Program-made: the position numbers and the translations under genes | Shown here: in pieces, positions 7,040 through 14,833 of the stretch | How positions within the stretch are numbered: position 1 is the first letter of the stretch | Layout: each line of letters begins with the position of its first letter | Notes under the pieces: generated by a model | What the model saw: only the letters and a program-made list of their open reading frames with translations | Told to the model about the DNA's origin: nothing | Database searches by the model: none | Assembly: GCF_902804475.1 (NCBI RefSeq) | Contig: NZ_CADCSU010000140.1 | Coordinates: 1 to 41,101 of the forward strand | DNA length: 41,101 nucleotides | Direction of reading: 5' to 3' | Source: Flavobacterium bizetiae | GTDB lineage: Bacteria; Bacteroidota; Bacteroidia; Flavobacteriales; Flavobacteriaceae

Positions 7040-7112
7040 TAGCGGGAACAGGACTCGAACCTGTGACCTTCGGGTTATGAGCCCGACGAGCTGCCTACTG
7101 CTCTATCCCGCG
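7040..7112 (-). tRNA. Initiator tRNA-fMet (CAT)
   Basis: The 73-base minus-strand sequence folds as a full cloverleaf: 7-base acceptor, D-stem GAGC/GCTC, anticodon stem TCGGG/CCCGA with loop CTCATAA (anticodon CAT), variable AGGTC, and T-stem ACAGG/CCTGT. Three features mark it as the initiator: the first acceptor position is an unpaired C1-U72, the anticodon stem has three consecutive G-C pairs, and the D-stem has A11-U24. CCA is not encoded (the next bases are CTA). It appears to have served as an insertion target, as shown by partial copies downstream. Confidence 0.95.
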
Positions 7113-7124
7113 ATGTTTCGGGTG

Positions 7125-7132
7125 CAAAGATA
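7125..7132 (-). promoter_or_regulatory. TAnnTTTG -7 element of tRNA-fMet
   Basis: TATCTTTG on the minus strand ends 12 bases before the tRNA 5' end, an ideal distance for a Bacteroidota promoter. The truncated copies lack any such element. Confidence 0.7.
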
Positions 7133-7201
7133 CGCCGATTTTTAAGAAATCCAACGAAAACTTTAAAAAATGTTTTATTTTCTGTATTGAGTTGATATGA
7201 C

Positions 7202-7209
7202 TACCTTTG
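7202..7209 (+). promoter_or_regulatory. TAnnTTTG -7 element of era
   Basis: TACCTTTG lies 20 bases before the era ATG, preceded by TTG triplets at 7187 and 7192. The der promoter at 9432 uses the identical octamer. Confidence 0.6.
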
Positions 7210-7228
7210 CAAATTAAATAATACACAA

Positions 7229-8110
7229 ATGTCACATAAAGCAGGTTTTGTAAACATCATCGGGAATCCAAACGTTGGAAAATCAACATTGATGAACGCC
7301 TTTGTTGGAGAAAGATTATCCATCATTACATCAAAAGCACAAACAACTCGTCATCGTATTCTTGGAATCGTGAATGGTGAGGATTTTCAACTTATATTAT
7401 CGGATACTCCCGGAATCATCAAACCAGCCTATGAGATGCAGGAATCGATGATGAACTTTGTAAAGTCAGCTTTTGAAGATGCTGATATACTAGTTTATAT
7501 GGTCGAAATAGGAGAGCAGGATTTAAAAGATGAAGCTTTCTTTAATAAAATCATCCATGCAAAAATTCCGGTTTTATTATTGTTGAATAAAATCGACAAC
7601 TCAAATCAGGAACAATTAGAAGAGCAAGTAGCATTCTGGACTGCAAAAGTGCCAAATGCTGAAATTTTCCCAATCTCGGCTTTACAGAATTTTAATGTAC
7701 CGGAAGTTTTTGGAAGAATTATCGAATTGTTGCCAGAATCTCCTGCCTATTATCCAAAAGATCAGTTAACTGACAAACCGGAACGTTTTTTCGTAAACGA
7801 AACGATTCGTGAAAAAATCTTATTGAATTACAGTAAAGAGATTCCATATGCGGTTGAAATCGTAACGGAGGAATTTTTTGAAGACGAAAACATTATCAGA
7901 ATCCGTTCGATCATTATGGTAGAGCGCGAAACGCAAAAAGGAATCATTATTGGACATAAAGGTGCAGCTCTGAAAAAAGTAGGAACTGAGGCTCGTGCTG
8001 ATCTTGAGAAATTCTTTGGAAAACAAATTCATATTGAGTTGGTTGTAAAAGTGAATAAAAACTGGAGAAGCAACGCCAATATGTTGAAACGTTTTGGTTA
8101 TAACCAATAA
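7229..8110 (+). CDS. era: GTPase Era
   Basis: A 293-residue protein of normal Era length. The G domain shows G1 GNPNVGKST (12-20), G3 DTPG (58-61) and G4 NKID (119-122); the C-terminal KH domain is marked by GHKGAALKKVGTEAR. Era binds the 3' end of 16S rRNA and helps mature the 30S subunit, acting in the cytoplasm and at the membrane. The ATG at 7229 is 20 bases after a clear -7 element. It is the first conserved core gene next to the accessory region, and the second ribosome-assembly GTPase, der, follows 1.4 kb downstream. The identity is secure. Confidence 0.97.
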   Translation: MSHKAGFVNIIGNPNVGKSTLMNAFVGERLSIITSKAQTTRHRILGIVNGEDFQLILSDTPGIIKPAYEMQESMMNFVKSAFEDADILVYMVEIGEQDLKDEAFFNKIIHAKIPVLLLLNKIDNSNQEQLEEQVAFWTAKVPNAEIFPISALQNFNVPEVFGRIIELLPESPAYYPKDQLTDKPERFFVNETIREKILLNYSKEIPYAVEIVTEEFFEDENIIRIRSIIMVERETQKGIIIGHKGAALKKVGTEARADLEKFFGKQIHIELVVKVNKNWRSNANMLKRFGYNQ

Positions 8111-8138
8111 ATTTTCCAAAACTTCAAAATAGTAATTT

Positions 8139-9137
8139 ATGCAGGTTTCAACGAAGTATTCAATACCAATATGTTGCGGACTTATATTGATTGTGGGTAT
8201 AAATTACTTTTTTGGTTCGAAGGAAAAAGCGCTTCCAGCTCAACCTGAAATCAAAAAAACGCAAGCTATTGTGCAAAAAGACTCTGTAGTTTTTGATACA
8301 ACGGCGTGTTCTGATAAAGAGGTAAGATTGTTTTTAAGTGAATTCATAAAGCAATTCAATACCAATAAAGCTGCGAATATTAATAAGTTTATTGATAAAA
8401 ACGATGGATTGGCCATATTTGTAAAAGATGGTTATTATCCTATTTTAAGTTTTCCGAATAAAATTGATGACTGGATTGAATGGTTTGATTTTAAAATCTA
8501 TGATAATGTAGAATTTGGAAAATTTCCTGAATATCTGGGTGATGGAGAATTTAAAAAGACGGGTTTTTATTATGTGAATTATCAAAATAAATTCCGTCTG
8601 GATGATTTTGATGATACGTATAGTAATCGGTCAGATGAAGATAAAAAGCCTTTTCGAAAGCTTGAAAAAATATGCAATTACAGAGCCGATGTAATGTCTA
8701 AAGATAAAAGCAGGGTTTTGACATTGTACTTTGGTATTTATAAAAACAACAAACATTTGGTGGGTATTACTCAGGATGTTGTAGATGATGTTTTGTACAC
8801 AGACCCGGAAAAAGAGTTTGTGCCAATAGATACAGAAGCGCAAGTCGAAGAATTTTTATCGCATAACAGAAGGTTTTGTGATGCAGAGAATAAGGCATAC
8901 GTTGATTTTGATAAAAAAGAACTGATTTACTGGGATTTTGGCGATAAACCTTTTCCATTTAGTAATTATAAAATAGGTCCTGTAAATGTTATTTCGGGAA
9001 AAATTAAAATTCGGGATATTAAGTTTTTTAATTCAGAGGAAGAGGAAGGATTTACTTTGAAGTTGTCTAATAAAGGTGATTTTAGTTCTTACAGAATGGG
9101 AGCGAGACCTCAATATATTTATGAAAAGTGTAAATAA
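8139..9137 (+). CDS. Membrane-anchored protein of unknown function
   Basis: A 332-residue protein I do not recognise. A single hydrophobic segment at about residues 9-26 (IPICCGLILIVGINYFFG) suggests an uncleaved N-terminal anchor or signal peptide, with the rest outside the inner membrane. The remainder is acidic and rich in Asp, Phe and Tyr, without repeats or visible catalytic motifs; four Cys are scattered (57, 180, 247 and 331 approximately). It begins 28 bp after era in the same direction and may share its transcript, but its exported nature gives no functional link to GTPases. Codon and base use resemble the neighbours. Confidence 0.7.
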   Translation: MQVSTKYSIPICCGLILIVGINYFFGSKEKALPAQPEIKKTQAIVQKDSVVFDTTACSDKEVRLFLSEFIKQFNTNKAANINKFIDKNDGLAIFVKDGYYPILSFPNKIDDWIEWFDFKIYDNVEFGKFPEYLGDGEFKKTGFYYVNYQNKFRLDDFDDTYSNRSDEDKKPFRKLEKICNYRADVMSKDKSRVLTLYFGIYKNNKHLVGITQDVVDDVLYTDPEKEFVPIDTEAQVEEFLSHNRRFCDAENKAYVDFDKKELIYWDFGDKPFPFSNYKIGPVNVISGKIKIRDIKFFNSEEEEGFTLKLSNKGDFSSYRMGARPQYIYEKCK

Positions 9138-9252
9138 TTGAAAAACAATTATTAAAAATCAAGAAGGTTAAAGGTTTGTAATCAGGTTGATAAAAGGATT
9201 TTTAGATAATACAAAATTATAATTTTTGATATTGACTGAAGTTCTTGTAAGT

Positions 9253-9350
9253 CTGAAGCCCTAGCCCTGATAGAAGTGGAAATCCTTTTGTGGCGCTTCT
9301 TTAGCGACACAAGAGATTGTAACGGATAGCAGGAAACAGGAAACAGCTCC
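9253..9350 (+). repeat. Dispersed REP-like repeat, copy 1
   Basis: It starts CTGAAGCCCTAGCCCTGATA and ends GGAAACAGCTCCT. An inverted copy lies at 40374-40460 with the same ends and a variable central stem-loop (here TGGCGCTTCTTTAGCGACA). The conserved ends and changing centre are typical of a folded repeat family. Confidence 0.7.
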
Positions 9351-9431
9351 TGAAAAACAGGCTGAAATAATAAGAAAAATAATAAAAAACTTAGGTACTT
9401 AGAAACTTAGCGACTTAGTCACTTTTTTAAC

Positions 9432-9439
9432 TACCTTTG
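9432..9439 (+). promoter_or_regulatory. TAnnTTTG -7 element of der
   Basis: TACCTTTG followed by GC, 88 bases before the der ATG, leaving a leader of about 80 bases. It is identical to the era element. Confidence 0.55.
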
Positions 9440-9526
9440 CAAAAAATTAAAATAAAGCATTTTGGATAACAAGTGATTAGGTTTTTAAATCTAAAATTTG
9501 GAATCTAAAATCTAAAATTCAAAAAA

Positions 9527-10834
9527 ATGAATAACATTGTTGCGATAGTAGGAAGACCTAATGTAGGGAAATCAACCCTTTTTAATAGGCTGATACAAAG
9601 AAGAGAAGCTATTGTAGATTCGGTTTCTGGAGTTACCAGGGATAGAAACTACGGTAAAAGCGAGTGGAACGGAAAAGAGTTTTCTGTAATTGATACCGGT
9701 GGATATGTTCGCGGTTCTGATGACGTATTTGAAGGTGAAATTCGTAAACAAGTAGAGCTTGCTATCGATGAGGCTGATGTTATTATTTTTGTAGTTGATG
9801 TAGAAGAAGGTATTACACCAATGGATGAAACGGTGGCGAAATTGTTGCGTAAAGTAACTAAGCCTGTTTTATTGGCTGTAAATAAAGTAGATAACGCAAT
9901 GCGTGAGAAAGATGCAATTGAATTTTATAATCTTGGTTTAGGAGATTATTTTACCTTTGCAAGTATTTCGGGTAGCGGAACAGGAGATTTATTAGATGCA
10001 TTAATCGATGCTTTTCCTGAAAAAGAACCAGTTGAAGAAGTGGCTGAATTGCCTCGTTTTGCAGTTGTAGGACGTCCAAATGCTGGTAAATCTAGTTTTA
10101 TTAACGCACTTATTGGTAAAGACAGATATATTGTAACGGATATCGCGGGTACAACTCGTGATGCAATTGATACTAAATTTGACCGTTTTGGTTTTGAATT
10201 TAATTTAGTAGATACTGCGGGAATCCGTCGTAAAGCAAAAGTTAAGGAAGATTTAGAGTTTTACTCAGTAATGCGTTCTGTTCGTGCAATTGAACACGCA
10301 GATATTTGTATCTTGGTTATCGATGCAACCCGTGGATTTGAAGGTCAGGATCAAAGTATTTTCTGGCTGGCAGAGAAAAACCGTAAAGGTGTTGTAATTC
10401 TGGTAAACAAATGGGATTTGGTAGAAAAAGATACCATGTCGACTCGTGATTACGAAGAGAAAATCAAAAAAGAATTAATGCCTTTTACTGATGTGCCAAT
10501 TTTGTTCGTTTCGGCTTTAACGAAACAACGTTTATTAAAAGCATTAGAAGCTACGGTTACTGTTTTTGAAAACAGAAAACAAAGAATCCCAACTTCTAAA
10601 TTCAACGAATTTATGTTGAAGGTGATCGAAGCTTATCCGCCGCCAGCAACAAAAGGTAAATATGTAAAAATTAAATATTGTATGCAGTTGCCAACTCAAA
10701 CGCCTCAGTTTGTGTTTTTTGCCAATATGCCACAATATGTTAAGGAACCATATAAGAGATATCTTGAAAATAAAATTAGAGAAAATTGGGACTTTTCAGG
10801 AGTGCCGATTGATATTTATATCAGAGAAAAATAA
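9527..10834 (+). CDS. der: GTPase Der (EngA)
   Basis: A 435-residue protein with the tandem G-domain arrangement unique to Der: first G1 GRPNVGKST from residue 9 with NKVD at 119-122, second G1 GRPNAGKSS from residue 182 with a later NKWD, and a C-terminal KH-like domain (PPATKGKYVKIKY and following). Der assists late 50S subunit assembly. The length matches the family. The ATG at 9527 directly precedes the first strand (NNIVAIVGRPN). A hairpin terminator follows 4 bases after the stop region. The identity is secure. Confidence 0.98.
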   Translation: MNNIVAIVGRPNVGKSTLFNRLIQRREAIVDSVSGVTRDRNYGKSEWNGKEFSVIDTGGYVRGSDDVFEGEIRKQVELAIDEADVIIFVVDVEEGITPMDETVAKLLRKVTKPVLLAVNKVDNAMREKDAIEFYNLGLGDYFTFASISGSGTGDLLDALIDAFPEKEPVEEVAELPRFAVVGRPNAGKSSFINALIGKDRYIVTDIAGTTRDAIDTKFDRFGFEFNLVDTAGIRRKAKVKEDLEFYSVMRSVRAIEHADICILVIDATRGFEGQDQSIFWLAEKNRKGVVILVNKWDLVEKDTMSTRDYEEKIKKELMPFTDVPILFVSALTKQRLLKALEATVTVFENRKQRIPTSKFNEFMLKVIEAYPPPATKGKYVKIKYCMQLPTQTPQFVFFANMPQYVKEPYKRYLENKIRENWDFSGVPIDIYIREK

Positions 10835-10838
10835 AAGT

Positions 10839-10867
10839 AAAAGTCCTCAGAAATGGGGACTTTTTTT
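10839..10867 (+). terminator. der terminator
   Basis: AAAAGTCC and GGGACTTTT form a stem with a nine-base loop followed by a T-run, directly after the der stop codon. Confidence 0.8.
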
Positions 10868-10906
10868 ATGCATTTTATCATTCGAAAAAGTTTTTGTTGG
10901 CTTTAA

Positions 10907-10921
10907 TGGCACACTGTTTGA
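10907..10921 (+). promoter_or_regulatory. Possible sigma-54-type promoter of the outer-membrane protein
   Basis: TGGCAC, five bases, then TTGA fits the -24/-12 spacing of RpoN promoters, with A in place of the usual C at the last position. It predicts a start near 10932 and a 60-base leader. TTTAATGGCA (10902-10911) and TGCCATTAAA about 24 bases later form an inverted repeat around it. No activator gene is in the window, so this is a pattern match only. Confidence 0.35.
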
Positions 10922-10990
10922 ACAAATGTTGAACTTGCCATTAAACCATTTGACGCTATTGGGGTCTAACTATTTCTAACCAACCATTTT

Positions 10991-13744
10991 ATGACCAAAA
11001 TTTATTATTTTATACTTTTTTCTCTCTTTTGTTATTCGGCAAGTGCCCAGAACGACATTGTTATTAAAGGAACCGTTGTCGATATTAATACGCAATTACC
11101 GCTGGAACTGGCAACAGTTTATTTTACAACCGTAAAGGATTCGACTGTAATTGAATATGCTACAACCGATAAAAACGGATCTTTTAGCATTAAAACCAAA
11201 AAATACGATAAGCCTGTTTTTCTAAAAGTAAACTATATGGGCTATCAGCCTTATTTTGAAGAAGAAAAAGGACTTCTTGAAAGCAAAGATTTTGGCAAAT
11301 TGTATTTGCTAGAGGCTGCAAATGCTTTAGATAACGTGGTTATAAAAAGTGAAGCTCCGCCTATTACCATCAAAAAAGATACTCTGGAGTTTAATGCCGC
11401 TTCGTATAAAGTACGGCCAGATTCGAATGTAGAAACGTTGCTGAAACAATTGCCTGGTTTTGATGTAGGTACTGATGGAAAAGTAACTGTAAACGGGCGG
11501 GAAGTAAACCAGGTTTTGGTAAACGGAAAAACTTTTTTTGATAAAGAAGGTGCCATTGCTTTAAAGAATCTTCCGGCAGAAATTATCAAAAAAATTCAGG
11601 TTTCTGATTTTAAAACCAAAAAAGAAGAACTTTCTAAGCAGGAATCGACTTCGGATTATTCGAGCATCAATATCACCATTGACGAAAAGAAAAACAAGGG
11701 GTATTTTGGGAAAATTCTGGGAGGATATGGATCTGATGATCGATATGAAAGCAGTTTGCTTTTGAATTTTTTCAATAACAAACAAAAAATAAGTGTTTTG
11801 GCATCATCTAATAATATTAATTCTACCGGTTTTGCGATGGATGAGGTATTTGATAATATGGGAGGCGGCCGAAACGCAAAAGGGAATAGTGGCGGCTCCG
11901 GCGGTGGTAAAGGTATTACGCAATCTAATTTGGTAGGGCTTAATTATTCTGATGACTGGACCGAAAAATTGATGGCAATGGGAAGTTATAATTTTTCGAA
12001 TTCCATTAATAATAACGATAGTAAATCTGATCAGGTTAGTTTTTTGCCAACCGGAAATATTGCCACTTCATCTGATTCTAAGACAAGAAATGAAAGTACA
12101 GGAAATAACGCAAATTTTGAATTAGAATATAAAATTAATCCGTCAACTCGATTGGTGATTTCTCCAAAAGTGAATCAATCCCGATCGGATACTAATACGT
12201 CTTCGTCAAGTTTCTCTGAAGATGAAAACGGAAACTCTCTGAATGAAAGCACTGCTAAATCCTATTCAGAAAGTACAAATACGAGTTTAGGAAACACGAT
12301 AAACTTCAATAAATCTTTTAAGAAAGAGGCTCGTAATTTTAATCTTTTCTTTGATGGTAATAGTACCAATACAGACTCTGAAGCACAAAATCTCTCTCAA
12401 ACTATTTTTTATCAGGATAGCAAACCCAATGATGATAGAAATCAGAAAAGTATAAACAATAATAGCAACGACACTTATTCGCTTGCGCTTGAATATACAG
12501 AACCGGTAACAGATTCTTTAAGAATAAGATTTGGATCTAATTTTGATTGGAGCAAAGAAATAAAAGATGCAAAAACATTCGATTTTGATGGAGGAACACA
12601 ATCGTATTCAGATCTTAATGAATCGTTGACCAATTATACAACATCAAAACAAAATTCGTTCAGTCCGAAAATTGGAATAACCTGGCAAAAGAGTAAATAT
12701 ACAGTCAACCTGAATTCGAGCACAGCCATTGTAGAGTTTGATAATCATTCATTATATCTTGATAAAGCAACTGATTTAAACAAACGATATGCATTGCCGT
12801 ACGGAGATTTTCAGATACGATATAAGTTTAGCCGTTCTAAGAATTTATCATTCAAATACAATTATTCAAATACGCTTCCTACAGCGGTTCAGTTACTGCC
12901 GGTTCTCAATTTAACCAATCCGTTAAATACCATAACAGGAAATCCTAATTTGAATCCTATCGAAAAAAATAGCGCTAATTTTAGTTTTAGAAATTATGAT
13001 TTCCGCACACGTTCCGGTTATAATTTGTTTGTAAAAGGAGATTATTATAATAACGACGTAGTTTCTACTTCGATTTATGATGATAGCGGAAAAAGAACTA
13101 CAACTTATGTGAATATTTCAGGAACTTATATCGCGACAATTGGAGGAAATTGGAATCAGTCAATAAAGAGAGATGCCCATGTTTTACGCTATGGTTTTGG
13201 GTTAAACGGTAGTTATGCCTTCGATAAAGGTTTTACAAATGCAGTTTTGTACAATGCAAAATCTACCGCTGTAACGCCAAAAGTAAATTTGACTTACGAA
13301 TACGGGGAACTTCTTATTATTTCGCCATCTTATAGTTTATCGTACAATCAGACCAATTATGAAAATTCGTCAAGAGCTGCCAGTTCGAATGTAGTGCACC
13401 GAATCAATTTGCAAACCACTAGTTATTGGCCGGAGAATTTAATTTTCGGAAATGATTTTGGATATACTTATAATTCCAGTATTTCGAGCAATTTCAAAAA
13501 AGATTTTTATTTATGGAATACCAGTTTGTCTTATGGATTTTTCGATAAAAAAGTCTACGCCAAAGTAAAAGTGTATGATGTTTTAAATCAAAATCAAAGC
13601 GCTACCAGAACGATCTCTGCAACGTCTATTCGTGATGAAGAAAATACCGTACTGAAGCGTTACGTAATGTTTTCTGTAAGTTATAAAATAGGAAATTTTG
13701 CAGGTGCCGAAAAAGGAGGGAAGAGAAGGCAGAGGATGGATTAA
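10991..13744 (+). CDS. TonB-receptor-like outer-membrane beta-barrel protein
   Basis: This 917-residue protein has a signal peptide (to about residue 19, ending SASAQ), a carboxypeptidase-regulatory-like domain (about 24-110: VIKGTVVDINTQLPLELATVYF), a plug-like domain (about 118-235: VETLLKQLPGFDVGTDGKVTVNG) and a long beta-barrel. A Gly/Ser-rich loop occurs near 290-310. The barrel ends in YVMFSVSYKIGNF followed by a basic tail (GGKRRQRMD), rather than the usual terminal aromatic residue. The arrangement is that of the Bacteroidota outer-membrane beta-barrel group related to TonB-dependent receptors; the substrate is unknown. No SusD-like partner is adjacent, so a polysaccharide-utilisation role is not supported. 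Confidence 0.85.
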   Translation: MTKIYYFILFSLFCYSASAQNDIVIKGTVVDINTQLPLELATVYFTTVKDSTVIEYATTDKNGSFSIKTKKYDKPVFLKVNYMGYQPYFEEEKGLLESKDFGKLYLLEAANALDNVVIKSEAPPITIKKDTLEFNAASYKVRPDSNVETLLKQLPGFDVGTDGKVTVNGREVNQVLVNGKTFFDKEGAIALKNLPAEIIKKIQVSDFKTKKEELSKQESTSDYSSINITIDEKKNKGYFGKILGGYGSDDRYESSLLLNFFNNKQKISVLASSNNINSTGFAMDEVFDNMGGGRNAKGNSGGSGGGKGITQSNLVGLNYSDDWTEKLMAMGSYNFSNSINNNDSKSDQVSFLPTGNIATSSDSKTRNESTGNNANFELEYKINPSTRLVISPKVNQSRSDTNTSSSSFSEDENGNSLNESTAKSYSESTNTSLGNTINFNKSFKKEARNFNLFFDGNSTNTDSEAQNLSQTIFYQDSKPNDDRNQKSINNNSNDTYSLALEYTEPVTDSLRIRFGSNFDWSKEIKDAKTFDFDGGTQSYSDLNESLTNYTTSKQNSFSPKIGITWQKSKYTVNLNSSTAIVEFDNHSLYLDKATDLNKRYALPYGDFQIRYKFSRSKNLSFKYNYSNTLPTAVQLLPVLNLTNPLNTITGNPNLNPIEKNSANFSFRNYDFRTRSGYNLFVKGDYYNNDVVSTSIYDDSGKRTTTYVNISGTYIATIGGNWNQSIKRDAHVLRYGFGLNGSYAFDKGFTNAVLYNAKSTAVTPKVNLTYEYGELLIISPSYSLSYNQTNYENSSRAASSNVVHRINLQTTSYWPENLIFGNDFGYTYNSSISSNFKKDFYLWNTSLSYGFFDKKVYAKVKVYDVLNQNQSATRTISATSIRDEENTVLKRYVMFSVSYKIGNFAGAEKGGKRRQRMD

Positions 13745-13793
13745 TTAAGGTTCAAAGTGGCAGAGGTTCAAAGGGACAAAGAATTTTACGTAG

Positions 13794-13819
13794 AGACGCA
13801 CAGCAGTGCGTCTTTTTTT
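13794..13819 (+). terminator. Terminator of the beta-barrel gene
   Basis: AGACGCAC and GTGCGTCT pair around an AGCA loop and are followed by a T-run on the plus strand only. Confidence 0.8.
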
Positions 13820-13929
13820 ATAGCTGCAGATTTGCTTCGCTTGTTTGCTATTGCCTGGCTTACGGATGGAACTGGTTTTGCCTGAGTTTTTTGTAATGGA
13901 ATTTGGAATTTTTATATTGATTTTTCTTT

Positions 13930-14673
13930 CTAAATCCTTGGTTTCCGATTAATTCTGTGATAGACCGTAAAACGAATAATATCACGATCATAAAAATCAA
14001 TTCCGCTGGAACGTCTTTGAAAACTTTTTAGATAACCTAATTCAAGTCCAATATTGGGGTTGAAATGATAACGTAATGCAGCATAAATTCGATTTTGATC
14101 GAAAGTATTTTTTTTATTGTCTTTTCCGAAATTGAACATCACTTCGTCAGAAATTGTTCCCTTTAGGCTTTGTCTTTCTTTTTTCCAAAGATCAAATGTT
14201 GCTTGTAATCTGTATCTAAATCGATACGCAAAAGAAAAATCATCCAATAATGCTGTTTTATTTGCTTTTTGAATGAAACGTTCTTCGAGCTGAAAACGGT
14301 TATGAAAAGTAACTTTAGCAATATCATTAATAAAGGTAACATCTTGCTGAGCACGATACTCAGGAATAGAATAATCAGGATCAATGTGAGGATCTTGTGT
14401 ATTCACATTAAAATAAGCGAAACCGCTGCCCAGATCAATGTTTTTATGAACCCGGTATCTTCCCTGAATTCTTAGAGCAAATAAATTTTCATTAACGGGA
14501 TTCAAAAAACTTCTGTTGTCAATCTCAGAATGAATGGCCCATTTTTCGGTGACAGGTAAAATATTGTAATATCTTATCCAGATTAAGGTTTGCTGGTCAG
14601 TATTTTTTATACTTTGTGCAGATAAAAAAGGAGTGATGAAAACTAAAAAAACTAATAATTGGAGAACTTTCAT
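13930..14673 (-). CDS. DUF2490 domain-containing protein
   Basis: A 247-residue protein with a signal peptide (MKVLQLLVFLVFITPFLSAQ). After it come alternating aromatic strands such as WIRYYNILPVTEKWAIHSEI, RIQGRYRVHKNIDLGSGFAYF and RFRYRLQATFDLW, which is the DUF2490 pattern of a small outer-membrane beta-barrel. The protein ends with strands RYHFNPNIGLELGYLKSFQ and FTVYHRINRKPRI. The function of the family is not established. It stands alone between a terminator and the TonB receptor gene, 160 bases downstream of the latter's stop, so it probably has its own promoter. Confidence 0.85.
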   Translation of the reverse strand: MKVLQLLVFLVFITPFLSAQSIKNTDQQTLIWIRYYNILPVTEKWAIHSEIDNRSFLNPVNENLFALRIQGRYRVHKNIDLGSGFAYFNVNTQDPHIDPDYSIPEYRAQQDVTFINDIAKVTFHNRFQLEERFIQKANKTALLDDFSFAYRFRYRLQATFDLWKKERQSLKGTISDEVMFNFGKDNKKNTFDQNRIYAALRYHFNPNIGLELGYLKSFQRRSSGIDFYDRDIIRFTVYHRINRKPRI

Positions 14674-14770
14674 TCTTTATATAAATTCAAGCTGCGAATA
14701 TATACAAATCAGGAGAGATCTATCCCGTATTAAAACTTGTTTTAAATGCTATTTTGTTATTTCATTGCAT

Positions 14771-14808
14771 AAAAAAACGAGATAGATTTTAAAAACCTAT
14801 CTCGTTTC
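14771..14808 (-). terminator. Terminator of the TonB-dependent receptor
   Basis: On the minus strand AAACGAGATAG and CTATCTCGTTT pair around a T/A loop, followed by a T-run, 26 bases after the receptor stop codon. Confidence 0.85.
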
Positions 14809-14833
14809 ATGTATTGAAACTAACTAATTGTGA

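Larger units (their letters stand above)
9138..9526. other. Intergenic region with a dispersed repeat and the der promoter
   Basis: The 389 bases hold a REP-like repeat (9253-9350) and, near the end, short AAATCT/AAAATT tandem motifs (9485-9520) common in such spacers. No coding frame is supported. Confidence 0.5.

Noticed and set aside
10710..10979. Plus-strand frame over the end of der and its terminator
   Set aside because: It reads through the terminator and the promoter region of the next gene in a different frame from der.
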